A DNA stretch of 64,000 nt, taken from contig JACDOX010000030.1 in the NCBI GenBank assembly GCA_014549065.1, positions 5,095,959 through 5,159,958 on the forward strand, in the 5' to 3' direction. Each line of letters begins with the position of its first letter. Positions within the stretch are counted from its first letter, which is position 1. The stretch comes from Cardinalis cardinalis (Eukaryota > Chordata > Aves > Passeriformes > Cardinalidae). The position numbers and the translations under genes were made by a program. Below are positions 24,871 to 37,500 of the stretch, in pieces. The notes below the pieces were generated by a model. That model did not search any database and was not told the origin of the DNA. It saw only the letters and a program-made list of their open reading frames with translations.

Positions 24871-26570
24871 ACAAGATCTCAGCATGCTTTACAGGTATAG
24901 ACATCTTCCAGCTTGCTAGTGCTTTGCTTTCATTGGCAAAAATTATTTATAATTTCAAGGGTAGTGATTAGAGTCATCAGAATTGTAACTTTGAGCAAGT
25001 GTGGCTGCATGTACTGAATCAGACTCTGGGCAGAGCCAGTTTGAAGAACTTTCTTGTTTGCCTTGCAGCCTCATCTTTCCTACCTTTTAGCAGGCAAATG
25101 ATCAAGGTGTTGTTCTGCTCAGCAATCAGTTCCTTCAGCTTTCCATAAGTTCAGTGCAAATCTCCAACAGGTGAGGGTGTAAGGCCGCAGTTTTCCTGCA
25201 GTAGGGTCTCCACCCTGGTCTGACCCTGCCAGAAGTCAAAAGAAGTAAATCTAACAGTGTAGGCTGTTTTATAAATGTACCTTAGTTTTTAAGGACTTTT
25301 CTGTTTTAATCTGTGTGTCAAATGCTTTCATCAGGGGATTTTTTCCCTGCACATGCCGTTGTTTCACTTCTCACCTCTAGTGTACATCAGGCTTAGTCAA
25401 GTCTTTCAGCTACCGTAAAGCAGCACCCANGATTTGCAATAGTCATTGGCTGTGTAAATGCCAGCACCTTTAAAGGCTGTATTTGAGCTGAGGAAGGGGT
25501 TTGGGGTTAAATACAGGGGGTCAGTAATGACTTTGTCCAAAGCACATAACCCCTGGCTCTTCAGGTGTCTGCTGGTTTGGCCATTTGTGCTTTTCACTGA
25601 ACTTCCTTCTGTTTTTCAGTGGCAATTTGTTGCCTCAAAGATCATATTCCTACCAACCTCAGCATTGGCAGCTGATTTGTTATTCCCTCGTGGGAAATAG
25701 TGATGGCTCCTTGCTTCTGTTACCCTCGAGGCTCCTGGGGCTCATACCCAAAAGTTGCTCAGCAGAGGGTGGTTTTAGGGAAGCAGCTACTGCAATTTCC
25801 AAGTGTCTTAATCAGGTTTCTGCTCTGGATTGTCTGCCAGAGACAATTTGCCTTGTATCANAGGGTTTAGGCAGCTGATCCTCCTTGTTTAGCCACCTAA
25901 ATGTGAACTTGCTGCTCTATTCCCTGAGGTCTGTGTCAAAGATGGATCCCTTTTGCTGGACCCCAGCAGGGATGCTGTGGCTCCCAGCTCCCTCGCTGGG
26001 GTGCCCTGCTGCCTGCAGTGCCTGTGCCCCCCGTGCTGCCAGCACCTCTTGGCCAAGGGGCTTCTCCTTCACCCCCAGTCCCTTCCAACCTGTTGAGACA
26101 GAGTGTCAGCTCAGCTCCTTCCTTCAGGTGAGATCTGGTACCGTAAGCTATCAGGACACAGAGGTCGTTTGACTCACCATGTCAGTGATGTGATACCCAG
26201 GAAAGCACAAGCTCTTAGGATGAAATATTAGCATTTTGTCAGAGGGCTCCAACACTTAAAAGTTATCCAGACTGACTTCAGTGTGAGCAGAGAGCTTTGG
26301 GCACCCTGCAGACAGTCAGCCCAAAGAGCAGATCGTGCAGCAATGGGCCTGAGGTCATTTTAATGTGGCTTTTGTGTCTTCATAAAAAAAATGTAACTTC
26401 TGGTGTTACTTGCATGAGAGTTGATGTTTAACGTTTTGGCCTTTAAGAAATTACAGTTTGACATGAATTTTAACTTTCCTGGCTAATAAAATTATCATGA
26501 TGGAACAGCCCAAGTAAATAATAGATACAATAACTCTTCTTTGCCTATTGTGTGCTTTTACTATTCATAA
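24871..26570. other. Unique noncoding DNA
   Basis: No gene or repeat was recognised. The GC-richer part 25690-26170 carries overlapping frames of about 95 codons (25585-25878 and 25885-26172, plus) without recognisable motifs. Confidence 0.5.
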
Positions 26571-26574
26571 TTTT

Positions 26575-26725
26575 TAGGACCACAGATATTAGATACACTT
26601 ACGTAAGACTTAACGAACAGTAATTATCTCTTGGCTAAAGCAAAAGCCCAAACGAATGCTAAGCTGCATTATCGCTTGGCTTCTGACATGAGCTGATAAT
26701 CAGATTTTCTTGCTTAAATCCATGG
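26575..26725. promoter_or_regulatory. Candidate conserved noncoding element (short)
   Basis: About 150 bp of repeat-free sequence with strings such as 'cattatcgcttggcttctga' and 'gagctgataatcagatttt'. A few CpGs are retained (near 26602, 26613, 26655 and 26674) in a CpG-poor area. It resembles a conserved element by texture only. Confidence 0.18.
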
Positions 26726-29700
26726 TGCTTGAACAATGCTACCCACTGTCTGTCCTTCCAGATATTACCCTTAATTAGAAAGAACAGGAACACAAATCTG
26801 AATTATTTCAAAATCTGGTTTCCATGGTCAGTGGTTGGAAGGGCTTAACTTTATTACAAATAAACCTGGCTTTATTTACTAATGAAATCTGAAATGCTGG
26901 GCCTGTAATACTAGATAGTCTAATAGTATGGTGTTTACATGCTGAAAAATCTTGTGTGGGCAAAGTATGTTGTAATAAATCGTTAAGTAATTGAATTATG
27001 ATTCTTTTATCCAATTAATAAAGCAGAAAAGGAGACCCATAGGAAGCCCTATACCATAGCTTAGGCCAAGTAATGACACATTGTTCTCTACCCTTGTTCT
27101 TTGTGTGTAGGACTTCCTTCTAAGATGCATTTGGCAAATGCCTGTTTCTGTCTTTCCAAACACTAGAGACTTTAATTTGTCTTTTTTTCCTAATCCTCTG
27201 TATTTACTGGCTCCATGTTTCTGAACTTTTAACACACTAAAAGCTTTTTTATTTTTTTTGTTAATGTATAACAGGGGAAATTATTGTATTTAGCTCTTTT
27301 TATTTGTTTGGAGGTCTNGAAGCCCCTTTTCCACCACTAAATACAGTCTTTTAATTTGCAGTGATAAGTTTCATTCTCTGTAGAAAGCCAGAAATATTAT
27401 CTTATGCTGCCTGATCTCTCTAACTCCACTCTGATGTAATTACAAATATACTTTTATTGTAGCTGTTGTAGTAAAGTGTAACTTTATCAAAATATAACTT
27501 TAAGTCTACCAAAAAAGCAGAAGACTGAGTACATAAATGATTTATTTTGTGAATGCTTTTTATGTCACAGCATATATATGTGTAGTTCTTGTTAATGTAC
27601 CAGAACACACTTGACCTTTTACAAGTAATTGGAGTTTTCTGCAGCGTTTTCAAGTTACCTTATTTTTCTAGTAAAATATTGTTCATCTTTAATAGATATT
27701 TTGTGCATAATAAATAGCTATTTAAGGGAAAAGTCAGGAAGAAAACCTCAGTGTTCTTGGCAAGTCAACAATTGAAAAGTACAGGTGCTAGGAGTGGGTA
27801 TAGACCTAAAGTAAATAGTTAGTTTGTTTTTTTTTTTAATCAAAAGAAGGTACCTTTCATTCTGAGAAATTTATTTCTTTTAAATATTTGCAGTCCACAG
27901 CTGATAGCACATAATGCCACTTTTCTTTCTTCCTTTACAAAGGGAATAGCTTTTGGTAACAAGCAGATGCTTGAGTGGGCTGTGTGGCATGAGGTGTACC
28001 ATCAGCCAAGAAAATCAATATTTACTGTTCTAGTATCTTTGTGGCGTGTGAGTTTGCCTTGTTTAAAAAGTGGATTGTNTATAATATACAAGGCCTTGCT
28101 TCTAGTTGACCAGAAGAGGGGTGTTATTGAAAAGGGCATGTTTTTAGCAGTGAGTCACACTTAACCCTCCATGTCCTACAGCTCTGCTCTGCTCATTTAT
28201 TACACAAACCAAAATCAGCTGAATGGTTAGATCTGAGAGCTGCTTGCAGTCATTCTCATCCCTAAAGTATTTGTTTGGACATCATCAGGATGATTAATAA
28301 CAACAGTAAAGCAGTAATTTGTTCAGCAGCAGTGTCCCCTGCCCCCAGCAGAGACCCTCAGACCATTCCTCCTCGTGGTTTGCAAGAGTGGAGCTCTCTT
28401 GGCAGTGATTGCAGCAAGGGCTGGTGGGGGAGGCATCAAATCTGCATTTCACTGTGAGGAGAAATACAGTTCTATGCACTACTTGGAGAAATAAACTGTG
28501 CACTACTTGTGGAAATATTCATATTGAATAAGACAGCTAAGAAATCTCAGGAGCAGTTTCTCAGTAATAATGGTTTCCTTTCTGAGATTGCATTTTGCTG
28601 GAAAGTTTCGGATCTTTGTTTTGCATTGATTTCCCCCTCCCTCACCTCCATTATAGAAAAAAAGTATCATCCATTGCAAAAAATTCTCATGCTACCTTTT
28701 CTTGCACTGAGCCTTTCATCTGTAATTTTTTAATCCACAGCGGTGGAGCATGAATGAGAAAAAGAGAGGCTGAAAACGGGTGTAGGGAAGCCATTGTGGG
28801 CCAGTTTGGTGAAATGGGAAGGCACTCATGGAATGGAAATTATTTGATTGCTCATTTCACTGTTCAACTTTGCTCTTCCCTCTCTTCTTCCATGGTTTCT
28901 TAGGCAATTTACAATGCTGCACTTCAAATGATTATGAGTTTCAGTGATGCAGAAGCATAAACCTCTACTCTGTAAAACTCTTGATCCTGTGCAAGGCTCT
29001 TAACTGTTTCAGACACTATGAGTGCTGCTTTAATGGAGAACTGGAGTGGTGAAGAGTTTAAGGATTCCAAAGTTCCCTTGCTGCTATTCAGTGCACTTGC
29101 TTTTGTCATCTTTGCCAGGTTTGAGAATCCAGAGGGGAAGAGGGACTCTGCATGCAAATAAATGATGGAAATGTTTTTGAACATGTTATGCACTGACAGC
29201 CTGCAGAGAAGGGTGCTAAAGGTGCATGTTCAGTCTCCTGGAAAGCTGCAGGAAATGCCAGTCCTGCTCTTGGCTCAAAGACCAAGGCTTGGCTTTGGAG
29301 GCTGGGGGAGGTATGTCTCCCACTGAGCTACTTCGTCCCACTAGCTCCCCATGAGCCTTATCTCCTGTTAATGCCAAAATCTCCTCCCTTGCATTTTCCT
29401 GGTCTCTGGCTTATCCAAGACATTGGGCTTAAATGCCCAGGGTGTAAACTCTAGGGCAGGCATACATAATGTAGGAAAAAAAAAGATTTCAGTCATTGAG
29501 GTCTCTCTTGACATCCAGAGAAACATGGAGGGATGCAGAGGGGAGCTGGAATGTCTGGCATGCTCAGGGGACTGGTCAAGGTCATGGATGCTCACTTATG
29601 TCCTAAAGCTATGGGGAAGGACTCAAGTGAGAGCTGCTGCAAACACAAGAGGGCTGATATGCCAAGTGAAATGCACAGGTTACTGTGCATTTGATAAACA

Positions 29701-30607
29701 TTACCTCTGCATAAACCAGAACAGATTCTCCACTAGTCAACATGCTCTGAGGTTTAATTGGTCCCTGTGAAGCTTTTGGAAATCTGTGGGCCTTATCTTG
29801 CCCAGCTTCTGTTGCTTAGACCTAAAAAGGTCATCTTAAAATCAGAAATTGAAGTTATTTGTTTGAAAATGAATGTGAGATAAGAAGTGAAGATGACTGG
29901 AAAACCCTGTCTAATTTTCAAACTGTATCAAAACTTTATATATCTTCTTTCTCTTTATAAACTCTTCTAATGCCTGGAATTTTAAAAAGAGAGAATTTGC
30001 TGGAAAATACTTCTTACACTTCCACTTCAGTTCTGTTTGTCCAGGGTAGAAGTACAGTGTCTCATGCAACATGCAGAGAGATGTGTGTAATCTCACTGGT
30101 GTTTTACTTTATGGAGCACTCAGAAGTCTTCCCTGCCTGGCCCTGGATTTGTGGCTCTGCTGAGGCTGTTCTGTTGTCTTGGGCTCAGCACCAAGTTCCA
30201 GGGCAATCTAGAGAGTCAAACCTGGAAGAGCTTCCCCTCCTCAGAAATATATGTGTGGGCACATAAGCGTGTTGTATACAAAACCCTTCAGGGATAAGTG
30301 TCCAATAAGACTCAAAGTGAAGAGGAATTATTTAATATAACTATACTTGTATGATAAAATTATTCTTGCATTGCGTGTGGCAGCATCAGCTTGTGACATA
30401 GACATACAGTGGAATCAGATCACATGCTATCTTTAGGGTAACTTTAAAATTTTCAACAACTGCAAATGGCTAAATAATCTATGGCAATTAATTTCTATTT
30501 CTTGATTGTTATTAGCTGTATAAAGGTACCATGTGTTGTTTATTTCATTGTTTTCTTGCAGCCCTTGTCTTTTTAAAAATTATAATTATAATTTGTATGA
30601 AGACACC
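26726..30607. other. Unique noncoding DNA
   Basis: No gene or transposon was recognised. T runs lie at 27245-27260 and 27825-27837. Frames up to 115 codons (29423-29770, plus) have no motif. Much of the area around 27.2-27.9 kb is very AT-rich. Confidence 0.5.
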
Positions 30608-30990
30608 TGTGATGGTGTTTGCAGGGGTCCCAGGATGAGGGAAGAGATGAGAATGTTGACTCCATGTTTCAGAAGGCTTGATTTATTATTTTATTATATA
30701 TATTATATTAAAACTATACTAAAAGAATAGAAGAAAGGATTTCATCAGAAGTCTAGCTAGAAATAGAAAAAGAATGATAACAAAGGCTTGTGACTGACTG
30801 AGACAGTCCAGACAGCTGGGCTGTGATTGGCCATTAATTAGAAACAACCACATGGGACCAATCCCAGATCCACCTGTTGCATTCCACAGCAGCAGATAAT
30901 CATTGTTTACAGTTTGTTCCTGAGGCCTCTCAAGCTTTTCAGGGGANAAAATCCTAAGGAAAGGATTTTTCAGAAAATATCATGGCTACA
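30608..30990. mobile_element. Solitary LTR-like element, passerine type
   Basis: From memory this matches a repeat abundant in songbird genomes, interpreted as an endogenous-retrovirus solo LTR. It starts TGTGATGG and ends CTACA, giving TG...CA ends over about 383 bp. Diagnostic strings are 'ggggtcccaggatgagggaa', 'gactccatgtttcagaagg', 'gctgtgattggccattaatt', 'ccacctgttgcattccacag' and 'gttcctgaggcctctcaag'. Inside are an inverted pair of CCAAT boxes (30826-30830 minus, 30858-30862 plus), a TA-rich block and an AATAAA on the minus strand (30682-30687). No internal retroviral genes and no clear target-site duplication are present (flanks ACACC and GATAT differ). Strand and exact family name are not settled. 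Confidence 0.65.
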
Positions 30991-32952
30991 GATATCAGTA
31001 GTTTTTTTCATGCTAACAAGAGCTATTTCAATTACCTGGCTTAATCTTCCTCTTACTCTAGAGCAGATCACCTGGTGGATGGCAGTAGCATTGAAACAGA
31101 GTAGTTCAATCTCCATTCCAAGGGCTCTCAGGAGTGAAGATGCTGCTGTATTTCTCCCAAACCAACTCTTCCAACAGCTACATCATCAGCAGCACTTTTT
31201 GCTTTTCTGTCCACCTTCCCACTTTTGGATAACACTGTGTATTTATTGATCTCTCAAAGATAGTCACCTTCTAGATAATTTTTGCAACTAAAAATGTTGG
31301 CCTTTTTCTCTTGCCATGATGCAGTCCATAGACGAAGAAATCTTCCATTGTGGTTTCTCTTTTCCATCTTTCTCTATGACTCTTACACAAAATTCCATTT
31401 TTTTCCAAGATGGGCTGGAAGTGCAGCAGAAACTTGTCATACTGATTTCCAGGAATACCATATTCTGTATCTTGGAAAGAGCCATGATGACACCTCGTCA
31501 CGCAGAACCTACTTAGGAATATTGCCTGGAGTTGTCAGGGCTCAGCAGGAGGGACTGTGAACCTTTTAGCTTACCCTGAAAAGCAGAAGGTCCAGTTTGT
31601 TTCTTCCCAGTAGTCTAGGGTCAAGTGTTTGCTTTGGAGGGAGCAAGAGGTTTTCTGTACGGTCTCCAGCTTCAAAGAAGAATTGCTGTGAGGCCAAATG
31701 CCGAGTGCTTTAGAAATTTCTCCTGGTAGACTAAGGGCTACCTTTTATCTCAAATTACTGCCAAGAGAGGGCAGAGATTCATAAAGTAAGCTGTGATAAG
31801 ATTAAATTGAGGGACTGAGTCAAATCCTTATCAGTAAGGTGCTTGGACATATGCTGAGAACAGGAGAGGACTTTCTTGATTTAGCAAGTCTGCTGTTTTC
31901 ATAAAATAAATTTGGATTTTTATGTCTTCTAGACTGACAGCTGTGAGAATCTTCTGAAGTGCATTTGAAAGTGACAGAGCAAGTGTGATCTATGCATACA
32001 ATTTCCAGTAATATATAGGGCAAAATAAAAATGCACTTTTTATGGTAGGTTGCAAGATTGTTTAGCATTAATTCACAGTGTGTTAAAGTGTACTCAGACT
32101 GTTTCTATGTATAGATTGCAAGTCGAATGTCTGACTTAAGGAGAAAACTGAGAGATATGAAAAACAATTGATGCATTGTCACCAACAAGAATATTGGGAA
32201 GACAGACAAGCTGGAACATTCTGAGTGGATTTCAACTTCATATATAAACCAACTTATGTGTGTGTGTAAATAGGCTGTAATACCTAGGAAAAGAGGGAAA
32301 AGGTTTTGTTGATATATTGGTTATTGGACATTGCTGCTGCAATTTGTAATCTTTATTCATTATTATAAGATATGGATATTCTGCTATTTATATTTTGTGT
32401 TATCAGTGGTGGAAAGCAACAAGGACACATTACCAAATTTTAACTTTTCAGGTTTATTTGTTTTTTTGTATTTACTGTCAGCCTTGGACAGAGTCTTGTC
32501 TTTTTAATAGTTTCAGTTGAAGACATTCCTGCTGCTTCTGAGAAGTGTCAGGGAAAACTTTACTTGGTTTTAGGGGGAAAAATGAGAGTATTTCTTTGAG
32601 AAACACAGGAGTTCCTTGGGGGCAGGCACTAGATTCAAGCAGGATTTATGCTTCTATCCAGGTTTTGCCTTTTGCCAGAGACCTGAACTTTACAAAGAAC
32701 ATAATTATTTATATGTTTTTATTTAGAGCTGCACTAACAGAACTGCTCTTCTTCATGTAGTCTGGTCAAGTTAGCCTTTGTATTTGATAGCATCTGGAGA
32801 TTTTTCCCTTGTTCTGAGCAAAAGAAGGATGACAGTGGGACAATTTCCCAAGAAAAAGTTCACCTTGATTAAACCCAGCAAGATTAGGGAGTTGTAGGGA
32901 GAAGCTAGATCCAAGAGGTAGGAGAGAAGCCATTCAGAAGTGAAAGAAGAGT

Positions 32953-32990
32953 GTACAAGGAAGTCTGAAGGAAGTCTGAGCGTACAAGGA
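32953..32990. repeat. Nested short direct repeats
   Basis: AGGAAGTCTGA occurs twice in perfect tandem (32958-32968 and 32969-32979). The pair overlaps and is flanked by two copies of GTACAAGGA (32953-32961 and 32982-32990). The pattern suggests replication slippage. No known family applies. Confidence 0.8.
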
Positions 32991-33030
32991 GACTGCCAGT
33001 GGTTATAGAGCACGGCAATGCGGAATTTAG

Positions 33031-33087
33031 AAAATGAAATAAGGAAAATGAAATGAAAATGAAATAATGAAAAAAATAGAAAATGGG
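33031..33087. repeat. A-rich low-complexity run (AAAATGAAAT-like)
   Basis: An imperfect tandem array of AAAATGAAAT-type units with later A runs. It is a simple-sequence tract with no coding meaning. Confidence 0.75.
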
Positions 33088-34447
33088 CTGCTACAATACT
33101 GGAGGAGTTTATGAACTCTTTTATGCTTTTCCCTAGGTGCTTAGTAAATAAGTGATCCTCTAAATGTAATTGGGATGGCTCACTGGAAGTCAGATGCTGA
33201 ATTTTTTCTCAGGCTGAAGGGCTGTCCCTTACACCTGATTTAGTTACAAGCAAATTTGCTGTTGCAGGTCACTCTCGGTTCAAACAAGTGGAAATTCAGG
33301 CTCTCTACAGGAAAGCATTTGAGTACAAAAAAAACTTAAATGCAAAGCAGTCTGGCTTTAAACCTAAGCATAGACTTAAGTATTTTGTCAGGTCCTATGT
33401 ATGATGCCTGAATCATTTGCTTTACCAAAAAGAAGTCAGCTGAATTGTATTGTGTTTTATTTTCCTCTCCTCCAACATAAATTTTTCATGTAGCCAGTGT
33501 TTCTAATTATTGTCTGGTTACTTTACACAGGTATGTCCTGATTTATAGAAAGCTCTCTTAGCAGCACCACTGTCTTTCAGGATTTGCAGAAACAGCCTCC
33601 TATTATTTGGTACTGGTTTGGTTTCTGAAGGGCAGGCTGTAGACACAAACAAGAGACATAGCCCTCAGAAACATTCATGCAGCATCCTTCAGGAAGGGAG
33701 GGGAGGTTATCCAAGTCTCCATGCTGCTGTACTCATATAAATGCTCCCTCTTTTGTTGCTGCTGGACTCCAAAGAATAAAACCAAAACACAAAGCGAAGG
33801 CAGCACCACTGAGCAAATGCCACAGTGTTCCCTTAATCCATGTGGATCAAAAAACATGAACGTTTTGATTCTGTAAAGAATCTTCCTCAGCANGCTGGAT
33901 TAATCACATGGATTAATAAAACACTGTTGCACTCACTCAGTGGTGCCTCTTCTGCTTTGTGTTTTCTTTTATTATTCTTAGGAGCCCTGCAGGAACAAAA
34001 GACGGCGTGTTTATAAGAGTACCATAGGCACTGGGAATTCTATAAACCTCTCTCTCTATAAGGTATGCTCCTTGAATTTTTCCCCATGGATCATACACTG
34101 CAGATTTGTCTGCATACTAAACCCTGTGCTGCTGTCCCTATCTGCCTGAAATACACTCAGTTTCAACCCAGTGTTTTTTCTTTCATTGTGCTTCTCTTTA
34201 GTTCTGCAGAGTGTGGCAGGGAGCACATGTGGAATGCTCTCATCTAGCTGCTTTTGTGGANCAAATACTTTTGTGTATCATTTCAGTCACTGGCTGGAGG
34301 GTAGAGCTGCTGGGCAGGGGCAGCTTCAGAGAAACACACAATTCTAGCAGCTTTCATGCACAGAAGTGACTGGGGAAGTACAGACTCACACTTTTCATTA
34401 ATAAATATATACTCTCACATGAAAATGCATGCTAATGCTAGCCTTTG

Positions 34448-34476
34448 GGATGCTGGGTGATAAACAGCCAGCATCC
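34448..34476. repeat. 9-bp perfect hairpin
   Basis: GGATGCTGG (34448-34456) faces CCAGCATCC (34468-34476) across an 11-nt loop. Inverted repeats of this size are expected a few times by chance in 64 kb, so no function is implied. Confidence 0.7.
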
Positions 34477-35266
34477 AGCACCTGACTATTAAACTTTCTC
34501 TCTGTACACTAGTTCCAGTTCTCTGTATTTTTTAATGGCCTCTGTTTTCCAAAAAAGCATTCTTTTCTGCCTCATAGATGAAGGCTGACCCCTTCCTCTG
34601 CTGTAGGCCCCCACTCCTTTTCATCAGTGCAGAACGTAGGATGAGTAGTAATCAATCTTGTGGTATAGATAGGTTAAAGGTCTGAAATTTCAGAGTTTAG
34701 CAGAGCTAAAATTAAAGTGTTAACCCTTAAAATGGGGATGTACTGTGGTCCCTAGATGGCCCTAATAGAGTTCTTTTCAAAGGTGAAAAATAACTTATTT
34801 TTTGTGAGTAGAATATTCTTGAAGGTTTTTCATGTGCTTATCAGTCATTGGGTTGGATATACAGTAATGAAAAAAAAAAAAGAGAGTCCTAATTAAAAAT
34901 ACCTTGAAGGCTTTTGAAAATATTCTGCTCATGACTTGCATATCCATGTTTTATCTACATATATGCTTGTGCTTATTGTTATCCACTGTAATTAGAGATT
35001 CTGGCCTTTGTCTGTTAGTTCAATCTCACAGCCATTCTGCCTTTCAGGACACCTGGGTTACATTGAACCTCACAAATTACAGTGTCATGGTCTCTTACAG
35101 AAACTTAACATGCATAGGAACTGATATCCTCTACCCTAGGCCTTCTGGAAGGTCTGTTCTAAAGGATGTAGGCGCCATAGCAAATCAGCCCAGCAGAGTA
35201 CTTTTCTCAAACAGGGAGTTTCTGTATCCTCTTGGAGATGGGCACTTTTTCACAGGGCCAGGGAAA

Positions 35267-35315
35267 CTTTTCTTCTTTTTTTCTTTCTTTTCTTCTTTCT
35301 TTTCTTCTTTCTTTT
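35267..35315. repeat. Polypyrimidine tract, ~12-bp CTTCTTTCTTTT unit
   Basis: Pure C/T sequence in which a 12-bp unit of CTTCTTTCTTTT type repeats up to the gap edge. Mirror-symmetric polypyrimidine DNA of this kind can adopt triplex structure and commonly breaks assemblies. Confidence 0.92.
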
Positions 35316-35743
35316 NNNNNNNNNNNNNNNNNNNNNNNNNNNNNNNNNNNNNNNNNNNNNNNNNNNNNNNNNNNNNNNNNNNNNNNNNNNNNNNNNNNNN
35401 NNNNNNNNNNNNNNNNNNNNNNNNNNNNNNNNNNNNNNNNNNNNNNNNNNNNNNNNNNNNNNNNNNNNNNNNNNNNNNNNNNNNNNNNNNNNNNNNNNNN
35501 NNNNNNNNNNNNNNNNNNNNNNNNNNNNNNNNNNNNNNNNNNNNNNNNNNNNNNNNNNNNNNNNNNNNNNNNNNNNNNNNNNNNNNNNNNNNNNNNNNNN
35601 NNNNNNNNNNNNNNNNNNNNNNNNNNNNNNNNNNNNNNNNNNNNNNNNNNNNNNNNNNNNNNNNNNNNNNNNNNNNNNNNNNNNNNNNNNNNNNNNNNNN
35701 NNNNNNNNNNNNNNNNNNNNNNNNNNNNNNNNNNNNNNNNNNN
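35316..35743. other. Assembly gap (428 N)
   Basis: A continuous run of N lies between a CTTT-type tract and a TTTC/TGTC-type tract. The missing sequence is probably more of the same simple repeat, and its true length is unknown. Long reading frames across it are artefacts. Confidence 0.99.
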
Positions 35744-35815
35744 TCTTTCTTTCTTTATTTCTTTGTCTGTCTGTCTTTCATTCTGTCTGTCTGTCTTTCT
35801 TTCTGTCTGTCTTTC
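35744..35815. repeat. (TTTC)n/(TGTC)n tetranucleotide tract
   Basis: The right flank of the gap consists of TTTC units mixed with blocks of TGTC units. It is a continuation of the simple repeat on the left side, but with a different unit, so the gap hides at least one unit switch. Confidence 0.92.
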
Positions 35816-37440
35816 CTGATTGTTTCTCAGGCTTCCTAAATCCTTCCTAAACCCACCCACCACCTACAGAAGGCTCCAGCCCCACTGGTTCCAGTCCTAC
35901 AGCCCCACTGAAGGACACAGGACACAGACCTTCAGACTCCTTTTCTCTCTGTGCCACTGTTCACTTCTGCTAAAACCAGCTCTCCTTCCCTCTGCCAGAG
36001 ATGAGAACTTGATTGACTGGAGCCTTAAACCAGCAGTGGCCTGACTTTTTCTTTTCAAATGCTGCTCTGAAAATGACTCTCTTTCAGGCTGATAAGGCCA
36101 ATTTCAAGCAGCAGGACATCCTGCAGTGAGCTCCTCCTTCACTTTCATAGTATATCTGATTTGCCCAGGATTCCCTTCTTTGTAGCCTGCTTTATTCTTT
36201 GAGTTTTAGAAATTCTCCTACAAATCATGTTGTACAATTGATTCATACTACATAATCACTTTTCCACCATGGATTGCAGAAATTGTGGCCCTTTATTCTG
36301 CAATTTTAATTGTGCTGAGCACCTTCTTCTGCTATCATGTTTTGTAGCCAAAAAATGTTGAAATAATATTTGAGACTATTATATATTGGTGATGTGTGAT
36401 TCCAGGGTTTTGTAGCATAGAAATTCTAAAAGCAGAAAGGGAATGACCTTCCCTTTGCTCAATAAAGAGAATTTAAAGATTGCTCAATAAAGAGAATTTA
36501 AAGAGATAGGGCATAAGATCTTCCACTTTGTGGTAAATGCCATTTGTTAATGATGAATATAGAAACACAGTCCCCTACAGACTGGTGTCACATAACTATC
36601 CACTGTGAAGTCTTTTACATCTTCCCCTTCATCTCTTAAGTGCTGACCAAAGTCCTGTGGTGAAAGGAGAAGCAATGTGCCTCGTAGAATGTTAAGGCTG
36701 CTGACATATGTGAAGTGTTGCAGGGGAATCACATATGATATCTAAATATAGATTGCTACTACTGCAAACATGAGCAAAAACTGTACATTGGCATTGCTCA
36801 AAGTGGGACCCATCACTGCTGGGTACTGCAGTAGTGTTTCTTTGTTCAAAGGCATCTCTCTTCCACAAAATAAAAAAAAAACCAAACAATTCTCTCCCCC
36901 AAGTGTTTGTGTCATAAGCAAAATGTGTTTATTCCTTTCTGCTGCAAGATGGGAAGTGTTGAGCTTTTGAGAGCAGCTGATGTTGGCAGCACTCCCCATA
37001 GCAACCAGAGAATTATAGCCTAGGTTATTCTAGAAGGGATTTGGTGCCAAGCTGACTGCTCAGGTGTTCAACCTGATCAACAGCTACACTTTGCAGTGGT
37101 GGTGATGATAAGTGTGGGATGCAAACACTGTGCAAAGACTGCACTCCTCAGGCCTGGTCACTGGAGTGTTTTGTTCACTTGGGCTGGAGACTAAAGGAGA
37201 GATGTAGTGCCCATTTTAGAGCAGAAAAGATGATAAGACTCTTGGCAAATCAGGGAAGAGTCTTTAAAAACATGAAAGGTTGTTGGAAAGAAGAACTTCC
37301 TGTCCATGGTACTTTTAAACTACAGGCTCAGACTTTAGTTTGGATTTTTTTTTTTTTAATGGCAAGGATATATACTTTGAGTGCTCATAATTTCTCAGAA
37401 TAACTTTGGTAAAAATCAAGGCTAGGACACATAATGCTGA
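35816..37440. other. Unique noncoding DNA
   Basis: No gene or known transposon was recognised. It contains the 25-bp tandem duplication at 36455-36504. Short frames have no motifs. Confidence 0.5.
36455..36504. repeat. Perfect 25-bp tandem duplication
   Basis: A 25-bp unit starting TTGCTCAATAAAGAG and ending TTTAAAGA occurs twice with no spacer and no mismatch (36455-36479, 36480-36504). Perfect identity implies a recent duplication, probably by slippage. Confidence 0.95.
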
Positions 37441-37500
37441 TCCTGCCTTGGAACAGGGGATGGAATAGATGAAGTCTGACCTTCTGTGGTCTTGTACAGA
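37441..37500 (+). repeat. Probable decayed CR1 3'-end fragment
   Basis: The string 'tgccttggaacaggggatgg', then 'aatagatgaagtctgacctt' and 'ctgtggtcttgtacagatcc' follows the order of the CR1 tail (cagggg, ggactagatgacctc, gaggtcccttcca) with many substitutions. It is short and old, and could be a coincidence. Confidence 0.45.

Larger units (their letters stand above)
30991..35266. other. Unique noncoding DNA
   Basis: No gene or transposon was recognised. Small structures are listed separately: an 11-bp tandem pair at 32958-32979, an A-rich low-complexity run at 33031-33087 and a 9-bp hairpin at 34448-34476. A frame entering the gap from 34904 is an artefact of N's and the polypyrimidine tract. 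Confidence 0.5.

Noticed and set aside
34904..35863. Frames of 195-311 codons on both strands around the gap
   Set aside because: They exist only because N's and polypyrimidine repeats contain no stop codons. No real coding sequence spans them.
36990..37110. CR1-like phrases ('agaattatagcctaggttat', 'agaagggatttgg')
   Set aside because: The resemblance to a CR1 antisense tail is too weak and the following sequence does not continue the match.
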